Source of the DNA: Mycolicibacter icosiumassiliensis
GTDB lineage: Bacteria; Actinomycetota; Actinomycetes; Mycobacteriales; Mycobacteriaceae
Direction: 5' to 3'
Assembly: GCF_900078685.2 (NCBI RefSeq)
Contig: NZ_LT546170.1
Location: forward strand, 419,147 to 454,332
DNA: 35,186 nucleotides
The notes under the pieces were generated by a model that saw nothing but the letters and a program-made list of their open reading frames with translations, did not search any database and had not been told where the DNA came from. Of the stretch, positions 1 through 6,159 are shown in pieces (position 1 is the first letter of the stretch; each line of letters opens with the position of its first letter). The position numbers and the translations under genes were made by a program.

Positions 1-180
1 GGCATCGCCCGAGTCCCACCCGAACAGGTCGGTGAACCAGCCGAAGTCCTCGGCCTGCGCCGGCGGCGCGGCCGCCAGCGGACTCAACCCGAACGCCAGA
101 AACGCCCCCACCGCCGTGCCGGCGCCCGCCACCCGTCGACGCGCACCCCGGCCCCGCGCGGACCTATTGTTCTCAGCCAT
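1..180 (-). CDS. PGRS-like secreted protein, N-terminal 60 residues (cut by window edge)
   Basis: The reading frame starts at an ATG at 180 and stays open to base 1, so only the first 60 residues are visible. They form a clear Sec-type signal peptide: an arginine-rich n-region (residues 7-16), a hydrophobic stretch (about 17-38) and a likely signal peptidase site after AQA at 41-43, followed by EDFGWFTDLFGW. This start is typical of mycobacterial secreted proteins that continue into glycine-rich PGRS-type repeats without a PE domain. The repeats themselves lie outside the window, so that part is inference. It lies 60 nt downstream of the porin-like gene ending at 241 and points the same way, so it may be the third gene of that unit. 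Confidence 0.7.
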   Translation of the reverse strand, partial: MAENNRSARGRGARRRVAGAGTAVGAFLAFGLSPLAAAPPAQAEDFGWFTDLFGWDSGDA

Positions 181-240
181 CCGGATTTTCCTATCTGTGC
201 TTATCCGAAGTTGAAGTTCTTGTTGTGGTGGTGCCGACCG

Positions 241-2778
241 CTATCCGGCGAGCGCATCCGCGATCATCTGCGGGATGCCCTGGCCCAGCTGCGCGAAGAA
301 GCCGAAGAAGTCGCCGGCGACGACGCCCAGGACGTCGGTGTCGTTCAGCCCGAGGCTGCCCAGGATGTTCGTCACGGTCGCGTCGCTGATGCCCAGGTCG
401 TTCAGGATCGTGCCGATGGTCGTGCCACCCAGCAGGTCGTTGACGACGTCGTCGAGATGCACGTTGTTCAGCCCGAGGCTGGTCAGCACCGAATTCAGCG
501 ACACCCCGCCCAGCAGGCTGGTGAGGACGTCATCCAGATGGACGTTGTTGAGGTCCAGGTCGTCGAGGAGGTTGCCCACGTACACGCCGCCCAACAGGTT
601 GTTGAGGAACGTCTCGAGCGTGACCCCGCCCAGGCCCAGGTCGTTGAGGATGTTCTGGACATACACGCCGCCCAGCAGGTCGTTGACCACGTCGGTGACG
701 TGTATCGAACCCAGGCCCAGACTGTTGAGCATCTGCGTCACGGTCATGTCCAGGCCGAGCCGGTCGATCACGGTGTCCAGGTCGAGGTTGTTCAGGCCCC
801 AGGAGCTCAGCAGCGACACCAGCGTGGTGTCGACCAGCCAGGGGAAACCGTTGGTGACGATGTCGTTGACCGTCACGTTGTCGAGGCCCAGGTTGACCAG
901 GAAGTCGTGCAGCGTGGTGTCTATGTGCAGACCGAAGAGGATGGTGCTCAGGTGCTCGTCGCCCTGTCCGGTGGCCGCGACCAGCTGGCCCAGGTTGACG
1001 TCGGTGAGCGGGGTGCCGGCGGGAACCCCGGCGATGCCGTTGCCGTCGGCGTGCAAGTTGTGCAGCGTCTGGTAGACGGTGTTGCTGCCCATCAGCGAAC
1101 TCAGCGTCGCCGAGCAGTCGATGCCCACCACGACCGCCAAGGAGCAGGTGGTGCTGTCCAGCGGCATGCCCGCTTCGGCCGCGAGGTCCTGGATGGTCTT
1201 GGCGCCGTAGTTCATCGCCATGTTGCTGGCCAGGAAGTCCGCCCAGGGCACGCTGCCCAACGGCTGGCCGGCGTAGGGGTCCAGGACCGGGTCGGGCTTG
1301 GCCGGGTCGGCCGGCGGCACCAGGGTGGAGTTGAGCAGCTCACCCAGCGACAGGTCGGCGTAGGTGGTGTTGGGGTCAGCGGGATTCGGGATCTGCTGCA
1401 GCAGCTCGACCAGCGTGTAGTCCATGCCCTGGCCCTGGAGCATGTTGACCAGCAACTGGCTCAGGGTGACATCGTCGCCGGTGCCCATTAGCGAATCGAC
1501 CAGGTCGACCGGGGTCAGCTGCCCGTAGCCGGTGGAGTCCAGCAGTGATGTCAGCATGTTGCCGATGGTCATGCCGCCCATACCCAGGGACTCCATCAGG
1601 CCGGTGATCGTCGGGTCACCCCCGGCCACCGCGTGCAGCCCCTCCTTCAGCACGTCGCCGAGGGTCATGTCACCGATACCGAATTGCTGAACCAGGCCGG
1701 TGATCGACAAGTTGCCCATGCCCATGGCGTCGAGCAGCGCAACCGCCAGGGACCCCACCGTCGGGTTGGAGCCCATGCCCGCGGCTTCCAGCACGCTCAT
1801 CGCCAGACTCGTCATCGACTGGTTGGTGCCCATCCCCACCTGGTTGAGCACCTCGATCAGCAGGCTCGACACCGACATCTCACCCAGGCCGGCCTGGTCG
1901 GCCAAACCGCTGATGGTCGGGTTACCGATGCCCATGGTGTCGAGCAGGCCGATCATCAGCTGGGACAGCGAAAGGTCACCCAGGCCGAACTGGTCGGCCA
2001 GGTCGGTGATGGACGCGCCGCCCAGGCCGACGGAATCGAGCACACCGGTCACCACGCCAGCCACCGGCATGTCCGCCAGGCCGACCTGTTGGGCCAGGTC
2101 ACCAACGGTCAGGTTGCCCATGCCCGCCATATCGACGAGCTGACCGATGGTCAGGGTGAGGTCGAAGGGCTGGGCCGGAGCCAGCAGGCCGTTGAAGACC
2201 GGGAGGTGGATGCCGGCCAGGTCCAGGCCGTCCTGGCCGTTGAGGAAGGCGTCGAGCAGGGTGGCCGGGGCACCGAGCAGGGCGAACAGCGCGCCGAGCG
2301 GGTCGGAGAAGTCGAAGATCTGGCTGATGAGATCGTTGAATGCGTTGCCGAGGGTGACGAACGGACCGATCGCGGAAAGCAGCAGACCGAGCGTCGGCGT
2401 CAGCTCGGTGCCGATCTCGATCGGCAGACCCGACGAGATGGTCTGGACGCTGGGCAGCAGGGTGTTCAGCATGACCAACGCGTCGGGGATGTGCATCAGC
2501 GACCCGAGGGGATCACTGAAGAACTGGGTCAGGATCGGGAAGTCGAACGCGTGCGAACCCAGGCTGGCCAGGTTGTTGGCCGTGTTGGTGATCAGGTCGG
2601 TGTAGGGCGTGAAGATGTCGCCCAGATCCGCGGTCAGCGCCACGGCCCGGTGCTCGGCCTGGTTGAGCTGCCGGGCAACCTCCGGGAGCTGCGGTGCAGC
2701 GGGAACGACCGCGATCATGGCGGCACCGGCGATGCCCATGCCCGTGGTGACATACGGCCGAAGCGACTTGTGCGTCAT
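241..2778 (-). CDS. Porin-like (GjpA-type) repeat protein A, 845 aa
   Basis: Secreted or envelope repeat protein. The N-terminus (LRPY, then a hydrophobic stretch ending VVPAAP) and the next 200 residues, including GPFVTLGNAFNDLISQIFD and TLLDAFLNG, resemble proteins annotated as outer-membrane porin GjpA; this is recognition by eye. Residues about 218-447 carry seven units of about 32 residues built from two half-units of the form GxGNxTxxDLxxxxG. Residues 660-794 carry five exact 27-residue units of the form LGLxNVxLDDVxxxLLGG. I chose the ATG at 2778: GGGGAAAG sits just upstream and the resulting MTHKSLRPY matches MLQTLRPY of the paralogue. The ATG at 2790 adds four residues and lacks a ribosome site. 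It starts 27 nt after the paralogue's stop, so the pair is probably one operon. Function in transport or adhesion is unproven. Confidence 0.75.
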   Translation of the reverse strand: MTHKSLRPYVTTGMGIAGAAMIAVVPAAPQLPEVARQLNQAEHRAVALTADLGDIFTPYTDLITNTANNLASLGSHAFDFPILTQFFSDPLGSLMHIPDALVMLNTLLPSVQTISSGLPIEIGTELTPTLGLLLSAIGPFVTLGNAFNDLISQIFDFSDPLGALFALLGAPATLLDAFLNGQDGLDLAGIHLPVFNGLLAPAQPFDLTLTIGQLVDMAGMGNLTVGDLAQQVGLADMPVAGVVTGVLDSVGLGGASITDLADQFGLGDLSLSQLMIGLLDTMGIGNPTISGLADQAGLGEMSVSSLLIEVLNQVGMGTNQSMTSLAMSVLEAAGMGSNPTVGSLAVALLDAMGMGNLSITGLVQQFGIGDMTLGDVLKEGLHAVAGGDPTITGLMESLGMGGMTIGNMLTSLLDSTGYGQLTPVDLVDSLMGTGDDVTLSQLLVNMLQGQGMDYTLVELLQQIPNPADPNTTYADLSLGELLNSTLVPPADPAKPDPVLDPYAGQPLGSVPWADFLASNMAMNYGAKTIQDLAAEAGMPLDSTTCSLAVVVGIDCSATLSSLMGSNTVYQTLHNLHADGNGIAGVPAGTPLTDVNLGQLVAATGQGDEHLSTILFGLHIDTTLHDFLVNLGLDNVTVNDIVTNGFPWLVDTTLVSLLSSWGLNNLDLDTVIDRLGLDMTVTQMLNSLGLGSIHVTDVVNDLLGGVYVQNILNDLGLGGVTLETFLNNLLGGVYVGNLLDDLDLNNVHLDDVLTSLLGGVSLNSVLTSLGLNNVHLDDVVNDLLGGTTIGTILNDLGISDATVTNILGSLGLNDTDVLGVVAGDFFGFFAQLGQGIPQMIADALAG
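397..801 (-). repeat. Five 27-residue (81-bp) coding repeats in repeat protein A
   Basis: Five consecutive units of exactly 27 codons start at minus-strand positions 801, 720, 639, 558 and 477. Each begins (W/L)(G/D)LxxxxL and ends with LLGG or LGLD followed by about ten residues. Spacing is exact to the codon with no indels, while the amino acids vary at solvent-type positions. A looser 30-residue relative precedes them. Confidence 0.85.
1438..2127 (-). repeat. About seven 32-residue coding repeats in repeat protein A
   Basis: Units start about every 96 bp with GxGNxTxxxL followed 16 residues later by GLGxMxVxxL. Six of the seven steps I checked are exactly 32 residues or follow from it; one step is 38 residues, made of two 19-residue half-units containing GTNQSMTSL and GSNPTVGSL. 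Confidence 0.8.
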
Positions 2779-2805
2779 TGCTTTCCCCATCGGTTATCGG
2801 GACGA

Positions 2806-5046
2806 TCAGAAGTTGAAGAGGGTGGGAATCAGGCCCGCGACATCCGCGATGTGGAGGTTGAGAACATCCATATCGGCCAGACCCAGCTGGTCGAGCAGCC
2901 CGCTCAGATCCAGAAATCCGAGGCCGAGGTCGTCGAGCAGCGAATTGACGGTGGCGTCGCCGAACAGCTGCTGCAGCATGGTGTCCAGGTCCAGGTTGCC
3001 GAACCCGATGCTGCCGAGCAGGTCGTCCACGGTGGTGGTGCCCAGCGCCGATTCCACGATGCCGAACAGGTCCATGCTGCCGAAACCCGACTGGGTGAGC
3101 AGGTCGCCCACGGTGGTGGTGCCCAGCAGCTGGTCGATCAGCGAGTACAGATCGGTGTTGCCCAGGCCCCAGTTGTCCAGCGCATTGCCGACGGTCATGC
3201 CACCGAACAGCTGCTGGAAGATCGAGTTCAGATCCATGCTGCCGAAACCCGACTGGTTGAGCACGTCGCCCACGGTCGTGGTGCCCAGCAGGCCGGCCAC
3301 CAGGTCATCCAGCGTCGAGGTGTTCAACCCCAGGCTGGTGAGCAGCGCCGACACCGTCTGGTCACCCAATAGCTGACCCACCAGCTGGTCGAGGGTGGTG
3401 TCGTTCAGACCCATGTCCGTGAGCAACCCGGACAGCGTGGTGGTGAGGCTGGTTTCCAGCATGTCGCTGATCTTGACGTCGCCGAAATCGCCGAGCAGCT
3501 GCCCCAACGTCACGTTGGGGTCGGGCAGGAAGCTGAGCAGCGTCTGACCCATATTCGGCGCCAGCAACTGGTCGCCCACGGCGAAGGTGAGCTTGCCGGT
3601 GATGTGGATCGACCCGGGCAGCGGGCTGGCGCCCGGGCCGGAGGCGTTGATCACGTCGTTGATCGTCAGTCCGCCGAAGCCGAGGTTGCCGATGATGTCA
3701 CCGAGCGTGGTGTTCTCCAGGTTCGCGGCGCCGAGGATGTCGGCGACCTTCAGGTCCTCGAGGCCCGCAGCCTCCAGCAGCCCATTGAAGGTCAGGTCCT
3801 GCAGGTTCAGCCCGGTGAGCAGGTCGGCGCCCAGCTGACCCAGGCTCAGGTTGCCGAAGCCCGCGGCGTCGATCAGGTCGACCGGCGTCCGCTGGCCAAG
3901 GCTCAGCGCGTCGAGGAAGGTGGTCGCCACCTGGCCCACCCCTAGGCTGCCGACACCCAGGGCGTTGAGGAGATCGACCGGGGTCTGCTGGCCAAGGTTC
4001 AGTGAGTTCAGCAGGGTGCTCGCCAGGCCGGACAACGGCTGCTGGGCCAGGCCGACGTCACTGGCCAGTTGGTAGATGGTCGGGTTACCGATCTCGAGCG
4101 AGTCGAGCACATGGCTGAGCAGGTCGGGAATGGTCATGCTGCCCAGGCCGACCTCGTCGGTCAGGTCGCCGATGGTGGCGTTACCGATGCCCAGCGCTTC
4201 GAGGATGTCCTTGGCCAGATCCGCGACCTCGGTGTTAGCCAGGCCCAACTGCTGGGTCAGCTCGAGAACGGTCGGATTGCCGATCTGCAACGCGTTCAGG
4301 ACCGATTCGGCCAGGCTGGCCACCGGAACCGTGCCGAGGCCGAGCATGTCGACCAGATCGGTGATCGTCGGGTTACCCAAACCCAGACCGTTGAGCAGGT
4401 TCGTCGCCAGCTCCACGAGCTGCTGATCGCCGATTCCGAGCTGGGTCAGCAGCTGGGGCAAAGTCTGGTTAGCCAGGCCCAGTTCGGTCAGCAACTGGCC
4501 GGCCTGCACGTTGACATCGACATTGTGCGGGGCGACGAGGATGCCGTTGAACAGCGGGACGCTGACGCCGAGCACGGTGAGGCTGGCCTCGCCGTTGAGG
4601 AAGGCGTTGAGGATGGTGAATGGGGCTTGGATCAGAGCCAGCAAGGCCTGCAGCGGCTGACTCCAGTCGAAGACCTGGGCGATGATCTCGTTGATCGCTT
4701 CGTTGACGGTCACGAAGGGACCGACCACGGCCAGCGCGAGCATGATCGCTTGCGAAAGCTCCGGAGCGATCACCACCGCGGCGTCGGCGGCTCCCGGGCC
4801 GCCGGCGCCGGTCAGCGCGCCGAGCAGGTCTGGCAGTTGGCTGAGGGACCCGGCGGGATCGGAGAGCAACTGGGTGAGCCCGAAGATGCCGGTGGGATCC
4901 CCGGTCAACTTGACCGGCAGATGCCGGACCTGCGGCAGCTGTTCGGCGACGTCAGGCAGCCGCGGGGCTGCCGGCACGACGGCGACCATTGCGGCGCCCG
5001 CGACGGTCAAACCATTGGTCATGTACGGACGAAGCGTCTGCAGCAT
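2806..5046 (-). CDS. Porin-like (GjpA-type) repeat protein B, 746 aa
   Basis: Paralogue of the downstream repeat protein with the same plan. Residues 1-36 are a short basic start, a hydrophobic segment and VVPAAP, likely an export signal. Residues 40-185 resemble the GjpA-type N-domain (GPFVTVNEAINEIIAQVFDW, TILNAFLNG). Residues 189-444 are eight exact 32-residue units, for example LGLGNPTITDL and LGIGNATIGDL. Residues 545-706 are six exact 27-residue units with the cores GFGSMDL and LLGTTTVGDLL. It ends TLFNF. The ATG at 5046 has GAGAGAGGG about 6 nt upstream. The leader contains an AT-rich inverted repeat and a possible -35 TTGACA. Both paralogues are far longer than usual GjpA-type proteins because of the repeats. 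A role in the mycomembrane is inferred from family resemblance only. Confidence 0.78.
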   Translation of the reverse strand: MLQTLRPYMTNGLTVAGAAMVAVVPAAPRLPDVAEQLPQVRHLPVKLTGDPTGIFGLTQLLSDPAGSLSQLPDLLGALTGAGGPGAADAAVVIAPELSQAIMLALAVVGPFVTVNEAINEIIAQVFDWSQPLQALLALIQAPFTILNAFLNGEASLTVLGVSVPLFNGILVAPHNVDVNVQAGQLLTELGLANQTLPQLLTQLGIGDQQLVELATNLLNGLGLGNPTITDLVDMLGLGTVPVASLAESVLNALQIGNPTVLELTQQLGLANTEVADLAKDILEALGIGNATIGDLTDEVGLGSMTIPDLLSHVLDSLEIGNPTIYQLASDVGLAQQPLSGLASTLLNSLNLGQQTPVDLLNALGVGSLGVGQVATTFLDALSLGQRTPVDLIDAAGFGNLSLGQLGADLLTGLNLQDLTFNGLLEAAGLEDLKVADILGAANLENTTLGDIIGNLGFGGLTINDVINASGPGASPLPGSIHITGKLTFAVGDQLLAPNMGQTLLSFLPDPNVTLGQLLGDFGDVKISDMLETSLTTTLSGLLTDMGLNDTTLDQLVGQLLGDQTVSALLTSLGLNTSTLDDLVAGLLGTTTVGDVLNQSGFGSMDLNSIFQQLFGGMTVGNALDNWGLGNTDLYSLIDQLLGTTTVGDLLTQSGFGSMDLFGIVESALGTTTVDDLLGSIGFGNLDLDTMLQQLFGDATVNSLLDDLGLGFLDLSGLLDQLGLADMDVLNLHIADVAGLIPTLFNF
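2929..3414 (-). repeat. Six 27-residue (81-bp) coding repeats in repeat protein B
   Basis: Six units of exactly 27 codons start at minus-strand positions 3414, 3333, 3252, 3171, 3090 and 3009. Units two, four and five share LLGTTTVGD or ALGTTTVDD cores; units three and five share SGFGSMDL. No indel breaks the period. Confidence 0.87.
3715..4482 (-). repeat. Eight exact 32-residue (96-bp) coding repeats in repeat protein B
   Basis: Counting residues, units begin at 189, 221, 253, 285, 317, 349, 381 and 413, an exact 32-residue step each time. Each unit is a pair of 16-residue half-units, the first of the form LxIGNPTxxxL and the second LGLxxxxVxxLA. Confidence 0.88.
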
Positions 5047-5069
5047 CGTCGCCCTCTCTCAAGCCGCCA

Positions 5070-5099
5070 GGATTTCTAAAATATAGATAATAGAAATCC
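5070..5099. promoter_or_regulatory. AT-rich 9-bp inverted repeat upstream of repeat protein B
   Basis: GGATTTCTA at 5070-5078 and its exact complement TAGAAATCC at 5091-5099 flank a 12-nt spacer with a single G (AAATATAGATAA). It sits 24 nt before the ATG at 5046 in otherwise GC-rich DNA. It could be an operator or an mRNA hairpin in the leader. A possible promoter on the minus strand lies just beyond: TTGACA at 5141-5136 and, 17 nt later, a weak -10 AAAACT at 5118-5113. Confidence 0.5.
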
Positions 5100-5208
5100 C
5101 CCAACGAGCCTGAGTTTTCCCCAAGTTAATGGTCCTGTCAAAATAAGCGTTACCGTAATGCCTTCGGGAGTTACAGGAATCGACGAACGCAGCCGCCGGG
5201 TTAGTTTG

Positions 5209-5478
5209 CTACGACCGGGCGCGTAGGAGCTCCACGATGTGGCCCGCGAGTGATCTGCCCCCATCTTCCTGCAGGAAGTGACCGGCATCACGGAGCGCCG
5301 GGCGTGACCGGTCCTTTGCTCAACCATCTCGCGCTGGAAGGCCGGCGCCATGGCGCCGGTGATCGGGTCGCCGCCAGTGAACGCGACCAACATCGGGGTC
5401 TGCGAGGCGCACAATGCGGCCCCCGCCGCCCGGTTGGCCGGGGCGGCGGATGTCGTCCGGTGTACGCAGGGCCTGCAT
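5209..5478 (-). pseudogene. Haloalkane dehalogenase relic (C-terminal part, two frameshifts)
   Basis: Three reading frames on the minus strand carry successive pieces of the C-terminus of a haloalkane dehalogenase-type alpha/beta hydrolase. First comes MQALRTPDD from 5478, then in a second frame AAPANRAAGAALCASQTP and MLVAFTGGDPITG, then in a third frame DAGHFLQEDGGRSLA and HIVELLRARS before TAG at 5211-5209. In the family the segment TPDDPxxxANRAAW leads to the AFSDxDPIT loop, and GAGHFLQED carries the catalytic histidine; all are recognisable here in order. Frame breaks lie near 5445 and between about 5300 and 5325. No N-terminal half is present upstream, where the CsoR-type palindrome begins. 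The gene is dead or truncated. The intergenic DNA from 5100 to 5208 shows nothing else. Confidence 0.7.
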
Positions 5479-5504
5479 CAGCCGGCGATGCCGTGACGTC
5501 CTAT

Positions 5505-5516
5505 ACCCCCGGGGGT
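5505..5516. promoter_or_regulatory. CsoR-family-type operator palindrome
   Basis: ACCCCCGGGGGT is a perfect 12-bp palindrome preceded by TAT. GC-tract palindromes of the form ATACCCC..GGGGTAT are the operators of CsoR/CstR-family copper or persulfide sensors. It lies just upstream of a plausible -10 TAGACT at 5523-5528 that would serve the DUF302 gene, so binding should block transcription. No CsoR-family gene is in the window, so the regulator would act in trans. Confidence 0.55.
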
Positions 5517-5554
5517 GTTTGATAGACTGGGCTCACCGCAACCAAGGAGGCCCC

Positions 5555-5971
5555 ATGTCCGTGGCGATCAGCACCGCAGTGACCGGAACCGATTTCGACG
5601 CAGTCACCGAGAAGACCCGAGAGATTTTGAAGAACAACGGTTTCGGTGTACTGACCGAGATCGACATGCAGGCAACGCTGAGAGTCAAGCTCGGCGAGGA
5701 GATGGAGCGCTACCTCATCCTGGGTGCCTGCAATCCGCCGCTGGCGCACCGGGCCGTGACCGCCGAGAAGCGCATCGGGGTGCTGCTGCCCTGCAACGTC
5801 GTGGTCCGCGAAGACACTGAGCACCCGGGCACGGTGTTGGTGGAGGCGATGAATCCGCAACTGATGGCCCAGATCATCGACAATCCGGCATTGGCGGCCA
5901 TCGCCGACGAGGTGAGCGAGAAGATCCGCACCGTCATCGATACGCTGGCGGTGGCGTTGCGCACCATCTGA
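5555..5971 (+). CDS. DUF302 family protein, 138 aa
   Basis: The protein matches the DUF302 family by eye. It starts with a variable segment, then FDAVTEKTREILKNNGFGVL, TEIDMQATLRVKLGEEMERY and LILGACNPPLAHRAV, the hallmark core, and continues through GVLLPCNVVVRED to a helical tail. Members are small soluble proteins of unknown chemistry, often found beside CsoR-type regulators and thiol or metal-stress genes. Two cysteines (in GACNPP and LPCNV) are in conserved places. The ATG at 5555 has a perfect AAGGAGG four nt upstream (5544-5550). The frame extends upstream without a better start. The promoter carries a CsoR-type palindrome, suggesting copper or sulfur-stress control. The next gene begins 12 nt downstream and is probably co-transcribed. 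Confidence 0.85.
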   Translation: MSVAISTAVTGTDFDAVTEKTREILKNNGFGVLTEIDMQATLRVKLGEEMERYLILGACNPPLAHRAVTAEKRIGVLLPCNVVVREDTEHPGTVLVEAMNPQLMAQIIDNPALAAIADEVSEKIRTVIDTLAVALRTI

Positions 5972-5983
5972 AAGGAACGGCCG

Positions 5984-6118
5984 ATGTGCTATCCCGTGCC
6001 CTGTCGGGTCTGCGGTAAAACCACCTGGGACGGCTGTGGCGAGCACGTCGCAGAGGTGCAGGCCCAGGTGCCACCGGAACAGTGGTGCGGCGGACATCCG
6101 GAGACACAACACTCGTAG
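5984..6118 (+). CDS. 44-aa cysteine-rich small protein
   Basis: A 44-residue frame starts MCYPVPCRVCGKTTWDGCGE and ends at TAG 6116-6118. Five cysteines (positions 2, 7, 10, 18 and 35) and three histidines (21, 38 and 43) include a CxxC pair, which fits a zinc or copper knuckle. AAAGGA lies about 8 nt upstream of the ATG. I recall near-identical small proteins in other mycobacteria, but cannot check this. It follows the DUF302 gene by 12 nt and should share its CsoR-type promoter. A role in metal or thiol handling is inferred from composition and context only. Confidence 0.7.
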   Translation: MCYPVPCRVCGKTTWDGCGEHVAEVQAQVPPEQWCGGHPETQHS

Positions 6119-6147
6119 TCGCGCCCTTGGACGCAACTCGCACGGAT

Positions 6148-6153
6148 TATGGT
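6148..6153 (+). promoter_or_regulatory. -10 box TATGGT, leaderless start for the FAAL gene
   Basis: TATGGT is followed by 6 nt and then the ATG at 6160, so transcription should begin at the start codon. TTGGAC at 6127-6132 is a possible -35 with a short 15-nt spacer. No Shine-Dalgarno sequence is present. Confidence 0.6.
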
Positions 6154-6159
6154 GTCGGC

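Noticed and set aside
211..3372. Long plus-strand open frames of 426 and 579 codons opposite the repeat proteins
   Set aside because: They are antisense to proteins A and B, whose frames carry exact repeats and family motifs. The plus-strand products are Q/V/D/H-rich low-complexity strings with no domain, created by codon bias.
4069..5079. Plus-strand frame of 336 codons opposite repeat protein B
   Set aside because: Same antisense artefact; no motif, no ribosome site.
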